Assembly: GCA_007449985.2 (NCBI GenBank) | Contig: VIIQ02000008.1 | Coordinates: forward strand, 496,001 to 560,000 | Source: Desmodesmus armatus | Lineage: Eukaryota > Chlorophyta > Chlorophyceae > Sphaeropleales > Scenedesmaceae | Direction: 5' to 3' | DNA length: 64,000 nt | Shown: one piece after another, positions 34,226 to 47,000 of the stretch | How positions within the stretch are numbered: the first letter of the stretch is position 1 | Layout: the number at the start of each line of letters is the position of its first letter | Notes under the pieces: model-generated | Seen by the model: only the letters and a program-made list of their open reading frames with translations | The model's database searches: none | What the model was told of the DNA's origin: nothing | Position numbers and translations under genes: made by a program

Positions 34226-37200
34226 TCATTGTTGCCCATCATTGCTGCCTCCTCCCAGGCCCTTGAAAGGCAGAGAGATCTTGGCTAGCCCCTCGCGTGT
34301 GCGTGCTGCTGTCTGCTGCATGTTAAAGTTCAGGCCACCAGGCTTGAAGAGTGTTGGCTGCATGTGGCAGAACATGGCGGGTTGCAGACAGATGGGCACA
34401 GCAACATTGTGAGTGTTTCTATTGAGCAGAGTCCCTATCCTTTGCCATGCTGACCCGCCCCTGTCAGCTGACTACCAGCCTGTATCCCTGCCTGAAGCCT
34501 TTTGTAATGGGCTGTGCCTTTTTCCATCCTATCGTGTGTGCCACACAGCAACCAGATGCACCGCTGCTGGGCATCGCCTGGCTGTCTGTTGTTGGACGCA
34601 CTCCCACAGTCTGCACATCTTATCACTGATGAGTTATCAATGTGACCAGCAGCACTGCAGACTGCCAACAAGCAAGCGCCACAACTGTACACCATCCACC
34701 TGACCCACCTTGTCTGCCCGGGACTGCGGCGACGCTCCTCCGCTGCCGGTGCCTGCTGCTGCTCTGCTGATGCCGCTCATGCTGCTCGCCAGCTCCCGCG
34801 TGAAAGAGTTGACACTCATCTTCAGCGCTGACAAGTTGCTGGCAGCACCGCTGCTGCTGCCGCTGGGCGGCAAGCCGCCAAAGCCTTGCCCTGAACCAGA
34901 GCCACTCCCTGCTGCCGCGCTGGAAGGCCCTGGCCCTGCTGCGGCCGGCCAGCTGCTGGTGCTGGGAAGCTGCTGGCCTCCTGCTGCTGCTGCTGCTGCG
35001 GGCTTGTTGGGGCTGGTGCTGCTGCTGGGCCCTGTAGACGCGGCCGGCATGGAAGTGAAGGTGCTGCCTGCCTGCTGTTGGTGCTGCTGGTCCGAGCCGG
35101 CCCCCACCTTCCTGGCGTACTGTGCTGTGAGCTCACTCTGCAGCTTCTTGGTGAAGCCCTGACAGGACCACAGGCAGCACAGCGCACGCACACCTTCATC
35201 TATGCTGTTCACTGATGTATAAGCATGTGGTTTTTCCATGTATAAACAAAGGGATGCCGTCTGAGAGGTAAGATGAATTGAAACCTCACCACCTGGCCCG
35301 AGAACATTGGGCGGCCGCACTTGCAAACCTAACACCTAGTTATTGAGGCTCATCAAGCCACTGGCGGTGTGATGCGTGCGTGCAAACATGGTGCGCAGAG
35401 GTAGTTTGCAACATACATCCGCACCTTGAGTTCGCAGATGCGTGCCAGGTCATGCTGTGTCTTTGATGCCGAGGGCATCAGCAGGATGAAGGTGTCCACA
35501 AGGTTCTCGGGCTTCGCCTGCCAGTAGGGACAGCATCAATCAGCAAACACCCATATCGACCCTGACTGTGGCCCCGATGGACGCAAAAAATGAGCTGAGC
35601 TGGGTTGGTCGACCTTGACTGCTGGAGCACAAGCTGCTGCCGTCAAAAAAAAGTCATAGGCACAGCTGGCCGTGCTGACCATGCACAAATGTTGCTGAAC
35701 TAGCTGGGCATCATGCATTTCACAGACCAGCCCCAGCTTGCAAACACCCACCAACACAGAATCTGGAACCTTTCACCAAGCACAGGATAGTGAGTTTGTG
35801 CTGGGCCGCAAGCAGAGCCACAGCCAGTGCCAACACACCTGCAGCACCTTGACCAGGTTGATGGCGCCGCCCATCTCGCGCTCCACATGGTGGGCGTAGC
35901 TGGCAAACTCACTGGGGTCATCCAGAGGCCGTGCAGCCTTGGGGAACTCCAGCAGCAGCCGGCGCACACCGTCTGCATCGATGGAGAGCTGCAGGGTGCC
36001 CTTCTCGCTCACTCTGTGCAGCACATCAGACGCAACAAACAAGTCGCGGCAAGGCACGGCTGCGAAGTCAGCAGTGCCAGTGCAGGCTGGCAACAGCCCA
36101 CCCGCTACCAGCATGCTCAGACCTGCAAAAACACAATCCCCAGGCTTCCCAAAGAGCCAACACTGCACCTGGTCAGCACCAACAACAATCACGATGCATA
36201 CGCGATGCCACATTAGAATAGTATGCTCACTTGCGCAGCTTGTAGATGGCGTCGATGAAGCGTGGCACAAACATGCGGCCCATCTTGTCGCAGAAAAAGC
36301 TGAACTGGGTCTTGTCCAACGTGCTCCCCAACCGTGGCGCAACCTCGGTGATGAGCTTGTGCCGCAACGCGCTCACGTAGGAGGAATCGTCACCAGGAGA
36401 CTCGATGGCGTCCCACCGCACACGCAGCATGTCCTGGAAATCCGACACTTACCATTGTAAGTGGGGGCTGCATGTTCGAAGTGCAACAACAAGCGCACTG
36501 TGCATGGCATGCATGCATCTACATGATCGGTTTGACCACAAGGTGACTAATTACCAGCGCTTTGGATGCGGCCTGTCAGGTGCAGCATACGAAGGCGCTC
36601 CAAGGCACATGCCATGGGCTCTCACCTGAAGGCAGGCGTCCAGGTGTGTGTTGATGCCGAGAACCAGCACTGACAAGCACTGACTGGCTACGCCAGTGAA
36701 CGCAGACTCCTCCTGCATCAATAGCGCACACATCGCAGCATTAGTGACATGATGCATCGAGAAACGGCCAAGCTCCCCATGACTGACCGCAACACCACGT
36801 TGTGATGGCAAAAGGGTGCGCCTGACCTCTGCAGCATCAAGTGATCACTTGTTTGCAAACAGCAGCAGCAGCAGCACCTCACCTCGCTCAAGTCCAGCTT
36901 GTCAGCCAATGTTGGAGGCTGCAGTTCCCGCGCAATCATGCGGCCGAGGCCCTCAGTGGTCTCCCTGCACACACATCACCCACAACGGATGCAGCACCAA
37001 GATCACAACACCAAAGCTGAACCCGCCTGCAGCGACTAACACTTCCCCCACATCGTCAGCTGCCTGTTGTCCTATCTGTCCAGCTTCATATGAAGATGAC
37101 CCTCAACCCCACAAGCAGTGTGCTGAACACTGCCCAGAGCTTAACATGAGACGCGCCCATCCCATCCTGCCGTTCTGAGAAGGGGCACACCTGCAGTACT

Positions 37201-40200
37201 CTGCTGTGGCCAGGATGCTGCACAGCACCCCCTCCTCCTCGTCAGGCAGGCGCACGTGCCACTCAGTGCCGCTGTAGGGCGGCTGTGCTGAGGTGCCACC
37301 GGCCGCAGTCTTGGGCAGGCGCTTCAGCAGCTCACCAGCATACGCCGACAGCACCCGCTGCACACAGCAACAGTCACAAGCACACAACTCCTTACATCTG
37401 TTCCAACAACACGTGTGTTCTCACAACACTACAAAGTTAACAACACCAGGATTTCTCAACAACAATTTGGACGATGCAACTACATATGCCGGCAGGTCGG
37501 ACCGTCAGTAACTGCGGGCCAGGACATTCTGACTTGGAGTTTGAGCCCAACTGCCATGCCAGCAGTGTTAGCAAGCAGCCTAGTGGGCTGCCTGCCAAAC
37601 ACAACAAGATATCTTTTCTGGGTCTGGTGTGCTGCACACTGTGTGCTGCACACACCCTGACGGCACGCCCTGACTGCACACACACCTTGAACGCGCCCGA
37701 CAGCCGCAACAACGTGCTGCCCCTGCTGACGAGCTTGACGCATCTGTTGAGGCTGGCTCGTATTTTTAGGAACAGCTGGTTGGCACTGCCCAGCACGCAG
37801 CTGCTCTCCTGGCCCTCAGGTGGCTTCCAGCCCCTCTCTGCCTCCTCCCTGATCAGACCATCCAGGTGCTTCAGCAGCTGCAGGCACAACAGCAAAGCAC
37901 CAGCATATTCACCTTCAAGCGTCTCACAGGTTTTACTACTGAGTAGTCGACGACTATTCACAGGGCCAACTGATGGAACTCGGCTCCCCAGGCTCAGACA
38001 AACAGAATCAACAGGAAAGAGGCACCACACAAGTACATGCCAGCTTATGTGGCCCACCTCCTTCTGCTCCTCTGCCACATAGTACTTGAGTGAGTCCCCG
38101 AAGGCTTCGCTGATGGCACCCTCAAACGACACACTGGCTGCTGCAGCTGCAGCCGCTGCCTCTGTGTCGCTGCTGCCTGCTGCCGCACTGCCTGCTGGGC
38201 CGCCTGCTTGCTGCTGCTGCTGCTGCTGCTGCTTGGCGGCTGCCGCTGCCTGCTGCTTCTTCCTGAACAGCTCGAGCCGCCGCCTCGCCTCGCTTGCTGA
38301 CATGTTGTCAACCTCCTGCACCACGAGACAGAAAAAACACTTGTCTGTCACGCATCTGCGCAAGGCCTATGATTCCATCCCCCGTGATGCGCTTTGGCGT
38401 GTGCTATCTGCTTATGGTGTGGAGCCTAAGGTGGTCGAGCTACTAGCTGACCTGCACACAGGCACACAGGCTGCGGTCAAGCTGGCCGGCGAGCATGGCG
38501 ATTGGTTTGACATCGGCCGTGGTGTGCGTCAGGGTTGTGTGATTGCTCCTCTGTTGTTCAACATCTTCTTTGATTGTGTTGTCAGGCTGTCGCTGGCAGA
38601 GATGCCTGAGGGTTGTGGTGTGCGGCTAGCCTTCAGGGCTGAGGGAGAGGTGCTGCCTTGGCATGCCAGGGCTGGTGGGCCCAGCACCATGTTGACTATA
38701 GCTGCTCTCATGTATGCGGATGACCTAGTGCTTATGAGCTGTGACAGGTCTGAGCTGGAGCTGATGCTCAAGGTGTTCGACTCTGTCTGCAGCAGAATGG
38801 GCATGTGTGTCAATGCGGCCAAGACCGAGCTCATGGCTGTTTGTCATGATGGTCAACCACTAGAGAGTGTGCAGTTGTCAGGTGGTGAGGCGCGTTATGT
38901 GCCTTCTTTCAAGTATCTGGGGGGTGTGGTCGATACCTCTGCAAGCTGGGAGGCTGAGATCACTGCCCGCATCAGCAAGACCAGGGGTCGTTTCGCAGAG
39001 ATGCAGCGTGTGTGGGGCGCCCGCAGCATGGGCGTTAAGCTCAAGATGCAGTGCTTCCGCGCGTATGTGCTGCCTGTGCTACTGTTTGGCAGTGAGACCT
39101 GGGCTCTTACTCAGAAGCAGGCTGACCGGTTAGAAGTGGTGCACTCTGATTGCCTCCGGCATATTCTGAATGTGCATCGCGCTGATCGGCACAGCAAGCA
39201 ACATCTATGGTCTCAGTGTGACACAGTCAGCCTAGCCAGCCACCTCACAGCCCACAGGCTGCGGTGGCTGGGGCACGTCCTGCGTATGGGCGAGGAGCGC
39301 TATCCTCGGCAGGCCCTCTTCTCTCTGATGCATGACGCCGGTGCAGCACCGCGGGGGGCACCGCCTATGAGCTGGGAAAAATGTGTCACGAGGGACCTGC
39401 AGGCCCTGGGGCAGCCGACGAACATGCACGATTTAATAGGTGCATGTGCGTTGCGCGGTTCCTGGCGGAGCATGCTCTACAGACTGACACACCCACACGC
39501 TACTGGGGTGCCCTTCCGGCGACCACTCAATGCCACAACCCACAGCAGCAGGATGCGGCAGCGCGCTGAGACCCTGCCATTCCAGGCAGCATGGTCTGCA
39601 AGTGGACCAGGGGTCATGTCCAACTGAGTTGCTTGTATAGTATATGTACAACATGCTACCTATGTTAGCTTTTTCTTGTGCTGTTGGCTTTGAGGGCCGT
39701 AACTGGTCCAGGCTATCTAGTGTCCTAGGTCACTGGTCGTCTGGTGGTGTATTGCTTGTCTTGCACCAAGGTCGATTTGCTGCTAGCAGCATGCTGCATG
39801 CGCAATGAACCTGGCCGGAAACACGTGTAATGATGATGTCACGCATCTGCTCCGCACAGCAAGATTCATCCTGCTGCTTGTTCAATACACCACACAGCCA
39901 GAGCTCTGTTCCGCCTATTCAACAAAGTGCCATCTTACCGTGAGCCCGTCATCCTCGTCTTCATCCTGGAGCCCCTTGCCTCCAAACAGCGCCGCCATCT
40001 CCCGCTCAAACTTGTTGGTGGCGACTACAGCCTTGAGCAGCGGGCCCACGTCCTCAGCAACCACCTCCTCACTGTCACTCAGCACACGCTTCACAGCAGC
40101 CTGCAGAAACAGCAGCAGCAGCAGCAGCAGCAGGGGCGGCAGTTGTGTGAGTGCAATGGCGGTGTGGGAAGCCTGGGGTGGAGTGAGAAGCTGGCCTTAT

Positions 40201-43200
40201 GGTTGGCTTTCAGCCTGTGTGACACATCGGAGCAGCAGGACCAGGGGGCGCCAAAGGGTGCATCGCAGCATGCTGGTGCCTTCAAACCGTTGGACTCGTA
40301 TGCACGCAATGCGGTGTGCTGAAAGCTCGACTGCCGCAAGAGAGTCAGCTCGCTGTTCACAAGATAAAACTGCTGCATTCCAGAGAAGCTGAATCCAGCC
40401 ATCGCTGCAGCACTGCTGCCTGCTGAACACATGAGTTGCACCCAGCAAGTGCATGGCATGATTCTGTGTGCTGTGTGCTGAGGCAGGCAACCACACCTTG
40501 GTGATCTTGCAGAAGGTGAGGCACAGCACCTGGGGCACACGCCAGGCCGCTGGGAACAGGCCCCACACCTCCTTGCGCTCATCCAGCCGACCCTGCAGAC
40601 AGCAGCGTGTGCGTGAATACTGTGTCTTTGATGCCGGCTCTGAGATCACGCCTGGCTGCAACTTCCAGCGTGCATGTGAAGTCCCACCTACAGACACTCA
40701 ACTGATAAGCCGCATGCACATGGCATCTCTGCTGCCTTAGCAGGAAAGGTGCCCACCAGCACAGAACCATTGATTCATTTGTCATGTGCAGCCCTATGCA
40801 GACAGGCCCGCCTTATGCAAGATCCCCACTTCAGTAGCGAGAGCTGTCAGCAAGGCGCACCACCCACCTTGAACCAGGCAAAGCGGCGTTCAAACCTGTC
40901 CAACTTGGCGGCGTCGCCACTCATGCTGAAGATGGTCTGCAGCACACCACACAAGCAGGCAGACATGTCTCACACAGCACCGCTGCTGGGTAGAGACACT
41001 CAGACCTCACCATGACTGCAGGCGTAGTGGCTATGGACGGTCACAATACCCTGCTACCATTCTCACCTCCTCATGCATGCTGGACATTAGTAGTGGTATG
41101 CCTGGATGTGTACACAGCCTCGCGGTTGAGCATGCACACATCATGCTTTGTGCTGCCAATGCCAGCACCAGATCTCACCTGGTAGACCGCCATCTCCCGC
41201 TCACACAGCCAGTCCATCAGCTGATCTCGCACCTGCAGGACAGGGCAGCAGCCAACACGCACGTCCAGTTGAGGCCGCACGCACAGTGACAGTGTGCCAG
41301 CCCACACAACTACATGACGCAGGAGTCCAGCAAAAGTCCCACAGACAGCACCAAATTGCATGCGCCAATCGCATATACGACCCAATGTGTACTGCACTGG
41401 GCCAGCGCCTACTGGGAGCACAAGCCTTTCCCACCGATGCGGTGCACACCTTTGGCCCCAGCGCGTTGACCACCAGGCACGCAGAGGACAGCCGCTCTGT
41501 GTTGTCTGCTGACAGCTGCACATCCGAGGGCCCTAGCAGCAGCTTGAAGTCGTCCAGCACAGAGTCCTGCAGCGCCGTCTGCAGTGCGCAACAACCACAC
41601 GCCATGCAGAAATAGCATCCCACCAGCCTGATCAGCACAACACGCACAGCAAAAAGCCAGTGGAATATCTCCTGTCATGATGGCGCACGGATAAAAGCAG
41701 CTGCAGGAGACAGCAGGGCATGGCCAGCACATGCATGCTGTGTTGTGAGACGGACAGTCACCAAAGCAGCCAGCCGGTCACCTGCACAGATGACAGGCGC
41801 TTGTTGAGCGACTGTATCTTGGGCACATCGTGGTAGTGGCTGAAGTGCTCCAGCAGCTGGCTCACAGCCTCCAGCAGGTGCGCACAGCGCTTGTACTGGT
41901 CACGGCGGTGACCAACCTACACTCGCACGACCGCGGATGATTTGCATGCAGGGCAGCAGAGATTGCACAGCAGCCTTGCATGACAGCAGGGCACCAACAA
42001 CCGAAGCAGGCGGTGCAATGGGCTGGTCTGTTGCGGGGCCGCCGACATGAGGGCAAGCTTGAAGGGCTGCCGGGCACCCAAGTCGCTGCTGTGCTGCCCT
42101 CGTCCATCGGGAAGCAACCTTTATCGGCTGCATCTTGGTCTAAATGCAGCAAAGCATCACTGGGCAGAGCGTGTTACTGACATAGTGACGGGCAAGCCCC
42201 CGCAGCCTGGCTACACCAAAGCCCCTCCTCTGTGCCAAACCTTTACCAGTCAAGTGCACCACCAACGCAAGCACCCGCTGCTGACCTGCTCCAGGTCGTC
42301 CACTGCAGCAGTGAGCATGGCCAGGCGCCTCAAGCTGGTGATGGTGTGTGTCAGATGCCGCTTGGCATAGTCCAGCTGCACAAGCAAGCAGTTGCATGTG
42401 GCGGGAGGTCATCCAGCTGCACCCAAGCAAACGGTACCCTTGGATGGCTATCTTTGTTTGTATGGCTATCTTTGTAGCCTAGCACCTGAGCATGTGTGGC
42501 CAAGCAGGGTATCACAGTAAGGCCACTGCCTTCAACTCGAACGCCGCCCAGGCGTATACTGCCTGGCGGCAGGCCAGCACCGCATGTAGGAGAACACAAT
42601 GCGCACACTGCCCACTTCGCCTATGGCAGCTGCATGTGGTACAGCCACTGTTGTGCTGATCTGCCTTGCATGCGTGCCTGCAAGAGTCAGCTGCATGTGT
42701 TGCACCCACTGCTGTGCTGGCCCACCTTGCGTATGTCCCTGCAGATCTCCTGCACCAGCACCTCGCTGTCTGCTGCCTTCTGCTGGATGTCCTTCACCCG
42801 CTTGAACAGCTCAGACATTTGAGCGGTGGCATCAGACAGGTCTTGCCTGCAGGACAGCCAGAAAGCACACACTTCAGATTGTGCTGGTGTGGCCGTCCGT
42901 ATGCGTGCTGTGACAGTGGCCTGCAGGTTGGTACATCTGCTGCACACAAGCAGGCTGCAGGCTGCACAACGGCATGGCGCAGGCTGTGCTAAGGTCACCG
43001 TGTGTGGCCTTGACGTCAGTAGGTAAGCTGCAGCACTCCACATCGTGTCAGCTGAAGGGTTGGCGCTTCAAAACTGCATGCTAGCGTAGGCCCTGGTACA
43101 CACACACCAAGTTGTGCCGCTGCCACATGGACACACCTGGAGCGCGTTTGTGTGTTGCTCTGCGACCTGACTGCAGTGAATACTTCCTTGTCTACAGTAT

Positions 43201-43645
43201 TGATCTGAAAGGCATGAGTACACACCACACACTTGTCAGCTTGCTCTGTTGGAGCAGGTGGAACAGCGGGCCTGCATGCTGGGGAGGACCGCCTGCAGGT
43301 AGTATGCATGTGAGGTAGTCACTGCTGCAGGCCTCCACAGCCCTCACCTGCTTCTTCAGCATAGCAATAAACCTATCCAGGTCCCCCAGGGATGCCTCTG
43401 CAGTAGTAGCAGCACATGCAGTTGCAGCAGTTGCACATGGCGGGACAAGGCAGAACGTGCCAGCCTAACAGCACAGTGCTGCTGATGGGCAGCAGACACT
43501 CACCATCCGGATATATCTGGTTGATGAATTTGTTTGCATCAAAGTCTTCTGAGTCAAACACATCCTGCTTCCTTTCCAGGGGCGACTTTATGTTTATGAT
43601 GGTCTGCTGTCCAGCGCTGCTGCTGCTGCTAGCTGTGTCAGCCAT
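34226..43645 (-). CDS. VPS53: VPS53, GARP/EARP tethering complex subunit
   Basis: Twenty-one exons on the minus strand: 43645-43504, 43397-43348, 43204-43137, 42846-42726, 42375-42286, 41895-41782, 41578-41450, 41232-41179, 40936-40868, 40592-40497, 40100-39939, 38315-38058, 37877-37686, 37357-37191, 36964-36883, 36712-36626, 36433-36231, 36013-35839, 35517-35425, 35158-34709 and 34357-34226, giving 977 residues. VPS53 is a core rod subunit of the complex that tethers endosome-derived vesicles at the trans-Golgi. Matches to the family include FINQIYPDGEASLGDLDRFI, ELFKRVKDIQQKAADSEVLV, LDYAKRHLTHTITSLRRL, LLEHFSHYHDVPKIQSL, ILATAEYC and FVPRFIDAIYKLRK. Exon 12 adds an Ala/Gln-rich insertion (poly-Q at 38212-38235). 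Exon 20 adds a Ser/Ala/Gly-rich region, so the protein is longer than the roughly 830 residues of the Arabidopsis protein. The last exon (FKPGGLNFNMQQTAARTREG) fits in phase 0 but I could not match it to the animal protein. Intron 11 contains a retrotransposon in antisense orientation. Confidence 0.92.
38212..38235. repeat. CTG/CAG triplet run in VPS53 exon 12
   Basis: Eight CTG/CAG triplets encode a Gln run flanked by Ala/Lys-rich sequence inside VPS53. Confidence 0.85.
38347..38359. repeat. Target-site duplication, copy 1, left
   Basis: GTCACGCATCTGC, repeated exactly at 39838-39850 on the other side of the element. Confidence 0.9.
38356..39627 (+). pseudogene. Reverse transcriptase fragment of copy 1
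   Basis: Open frame of about 420 residues in the element, without a start codon of its own. The frame continues by chance leftwards into sequence antisense to VPS53 exon 12. Catalytic YADD is present, but the N-terminal finger region and any endonuclease are missing, so the copy is non-autonomous. Compared with copy 2 I see one residue change, His versus Arg in the LNV(H/R)RADRH segment near 39175. Confidence 0.88.
38356..39837 (+). mobile_element. 5'-truncated non-LTR retrotransposon, copy 1 (in VPS53 intron 11)
   Basis: About 1.48 kb lying within an intron, in opposite orientation to VPS53. It is bounded by a 13-bp direct repeat GTCACGCATCTGC at 38347-38359 and 39838-39850. The CTGC at the left end is shared by repeat and element, i.e. 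microhomology at the 5' junction. The body ends in a TAATGATGATG tail instead of poly-A. The frame runs to 39627 and encodes reverse transcriptase: LRKAYDSIPRDALWRVL, GVRQGCVIAPLLFN, the catalytic YADDLVLMS, KYLGGVVDTS and the post-RT GSETWALTQ and RWLGHVLRM motifs. No endonuclease domain remains. This architecture resembles the RTE/craniate-type group of LINEs, but the clade is inference. It is nearly identical to the copy at 51421-53107. Confidence 0.93.
39838..39850. repeat. Target-site duplication, copy 1, right
   Basis: Exact match to 38347-38359, directly after the TGATGATG tail. Confidence 0.9.
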
Positions 43646-44084
43646 GTTCAGCTGCTAAGCCAGCTGAATGATTTATTGTAGGGTTATGCAACGACCAGGG
43701 ACGGCCAGCACTCTAGTGCATCACCCACGTCCATGGAGGACTGGACCTGGACCAGTGAGTAGCTGTGGAAGAAGCCACGGATGGTAAGAGCTGATGCAGA
43801 CAGTATCTGGAGTGCTGATCATCTATTCCACTTGCCAACTGCAGCACAGCGTATGCGTTCAAAAACAGCCTGCTACCTACATCCAGAGGTTTAGTAATGC
43901 TGTAACTGCAGGTAGGGACCTCTCTGCAAGGGAGCCCAGGACCCATCATAGCAAACATCTTCCGCTGCATTTGCGTCCCAGAACTTCCAACCTGATCACA
44001 GCAGGCACCGTCAGCCTGCGACAATCAGTCACCCCCGTCGACAGCGGTTGCTTTTCGGGCGAATCTTGCGTAACCAAGGGAACA
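43646..44084. promoter_or_regulatory. Divergent intergenic region, VPS53 / acid phosphatase
   Basis: 439 bp between divergent start codons, so promoters of both genes lie here. No specific motif is claimed. Confidence 0.4.
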
Positions 44085-47000
44085 ATGCCTCCATTCAGTC
44101 CACCACCGCCATACAGAGGGCAACGACTCGCTGATGAGGAGGTGGGGCCAGAGAGACAGCAAGCAGACTGGAAACCTGATCAAGTGGAAATAAAGCTGAC
44201 GATACTCGTTCCTCCTGCTTAAGGACGCGGAGGACGAAGCCATATTGAGTGGCATTGGGTTTGACAGCCTGGGGATTGAGCAGGCCAGCAGGGGCACCCC
44301 CAGGTTGGCAGGCTTGAAGCGGAGGAGGCGATTGCTCATATGTGAGTGTGCACACCGCACAGTCCAGGCATGATGCTTGTTACCCAAGCTGCTACTTTGT
44401 GGATGCTCTTGTCACTACATGAAGGAAATCCCATGTAGTAGTTGACCCATGCGGCTGTGCCGTGTTTGTCAACGCCCTCCCCCTCCTACCTGCTGTCTGT
44501 TGTTGTGCGCAGTTGTGATGGCGGGGGCAGCAGGTGCAGCTGTTATTGCGCTCATCGTGTTGCTGTCAGTGCATGCAGCAGTTGGGGATGAAAAGCAGTG
44601 GTCCTGTCCTGAGGAGGCAGTCCCGGCCGGGACGTCAGGGACCATCAACTTTTTTGTGGTGAGTGTACAGGATGGGTGGGGTGGACAGAGCTGGGGTGTC
44701 AGACCAAATGTGCACTTCCGTCAGACAGCTGTACCAGGCCAAACAGCGGTTGTGTTGTTGGCAGTACACATCACACCACTGCAGTAGAGTACACCAACAC
44801 AACCTAGTCCCTGCCCAAGACCACCTGCGCCTTTGGTGCTGCCCAGCACCGCCACGCATTGCCGGATGTTGTCTGCTCTCCAGCAGGCATGGATATTGCA
44901 ACACCTGTTTGTAACTGCACCTGACACATGCATGCAGATTGGGGACTGGGGCCGCAAGGGTATCAGGCAACAGAGGCGGGTTGCCAAGATGATGGCCACC
45001 GTGGCGGACTGCATGCCACCAGCATTCATCATCAGCACCGGAGACAACTTCTACAGCCGTAAGTACGCGGAATATTCTGCAGAATATTCTTGCAGCAATT
45101 CTATTACTTGGCATTGGCGTGAATTCACGCCAATGCCACCACCACCACCAGCCGCTGTGGTATGCACCCAACAACATGCAGTGCAACGGCGTAGTGCAGC
45201 AGCTGGCCGCCTGTAATGTAAAGGGTCCACAGAGTGCCCACTGCCAGGGGCAAGGCGGAATTAGTTTTGCTTGCCCACACAAATTTTTGTAGAATGAGAA
45301 TTATTTCATGCTGCTGCTTGTGCTGCCTGTGTTTTCAGATGGGCTGAAATCAACCTCGGACAGTCAGATCAAGAAGTCATTCACAGACGTCTATTCACAA
45401 AGCCAGCTTCAGGTAGGTCTTGCTGGTGTAGCTGCTGTGCCCATGCAGAGTTGCATGTCTGTTGGTATAGAGGCGTGGTAGTGGCACTACTGCACTCTAT
45501 ACCAACAAAATCGAGCACACTTTGGTAGTGGCACTACTGCACTCTATACCAACAAAATCGAGCACACTGTGCATGTGTGTTCCTTACTGATTTTGTGCAG
45601 CATGTACCCATCGCCAACGCCATCAGTGTGTGCAGCCACGCATGATTGCATGTGTGCATGTAGGATGGGTGGCATGTGTTACCCAGGGTCTGGCAGCATT
45701 TGCATGAGCATGCAGTGTGCTGGTCTGCTGAGCAACCTGCTTTGCTGCGTTGATGTGTATAAGGTGGCCCTGACAGATCCCTGTCAGCCCTGGAATTGTG
45801 TTGAATGCAAGGCGTCATGTGTGTTGTGCATTTACTTATCCCACACCACTATTGACACTGTCGGCTGCTTGTATTGCACTCTGCATGTGCCGGGTGGTAT
45901 TACAGGTTCCCTGGTACGCGGTGTTGGGCAATCATGATTATGGTGAGCTGCAAGAGATTTGCAGTGGGTGGGAGGACGCCTGCATCGCATCGACAGGCAA
46001 CATCAAGATGGTGTGTGAGATGGCATTGTGAACAAGAAGTTAGCCCGGCATATTTCTGTGCTGCCAGCCCTGCAGTAAGGTACATAGGTCATATGGCGCC
46101 ATCGCGAGCCAGGGACACATGCGAAGAGTTGGTGTGCATTAGTCACCAACCCGTCATCTCAGCTGTGAACCCGACTGTAATGGGTGTTGAGACGTTGCAG
46201 AAGGTGGTTGCAGGTTGCGGTGAATAAGTGGCTGAGTAGGCAGTCCCTGTTGCTGTACGCAGGTGATGGCATTGACCCTGACAAGGTCGATGATTGCGCA
46301 GCCAACAGCCTGAGCAAGTGTCCTGAGGGCTGCTGCTACAGTCCAGTGTGGCAGGTAAGGGTGGCAGGGTGGATGGGGGGCGGTAGGATATCTTTTCAGC
46401 TGGCGACTATGGGCACTTGTGGCTGTTGAGTAATGGAGGCTGGGCTGTTGATTGCTTGATTGCACCTGATCATCTGCAGCCTTTCAAGGTCGGTTGCGCT
46501 CTGGTTGCACTTCATCATCTCCCTTCATGGCTCAGTTGCAGTTCACCCTGCTCCAAGCAGCCTGATGGGTTGCAATACCTGTCTGTCCTTCTGGGTCCAC
46601 CGTTCCAACTCTCTGTGCATTGGCTGCTGTGGCTGACTGTTATGTGTTTTGTGCTTGGTCCCGCAGCACACTGGGCGGATGAATGATGCCAGGTGGCACC
46701 TGCAGAACGGCAGCTACTCCGTCCCCACAAGTGACCAAGGCCTGCTGAACATCTTCATGATTGACACCAGTCCCATGATCCCGCGCTACAGGGACGATCC
46801 TTGGTACAACAATGCAGGTGCGTGCTGCTGGGTGCACTTCCGAGGTCAATCGGGGCATGGATATGTCAGCTCCTTCATTCCGCCACCTTGATTGATTTGC
46901 GCCCTTATCTGTGTAGGTTTGAGCACTCTGTATTGGTGGCAGGTGGCTGCTGCACCTACTCAATGCAGATGCTGGCAGCCTGCAGCCCCTCAGCTCTGCA

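Noticed and set aside
36013..36122. Upstream extension of VPS53 exon 18 to an acceptor at 36123
   Set aside because: That acceptor gives the wrong phase after exon 17. The acceptor at 36014 gives a Lys codon and continues directly into the conserved helix.
38086..39627. A single 513-codon plus-strand frame joining antisense VPS53 exon 12 to the reverse transcriptase
   Set aside because: The left part is the exact antisense of VPS53 exon 12, the target-site duplication sits at the join, and copy 2 has different sequence there. It is a chance fusion, not a gene.
46011..46014. Donor at 46011 for phosphatase exon 6
   Set aside because: It would break the frame into exon 7. The GTGAGA site at 46015 keeps phase and is closer to consensus.
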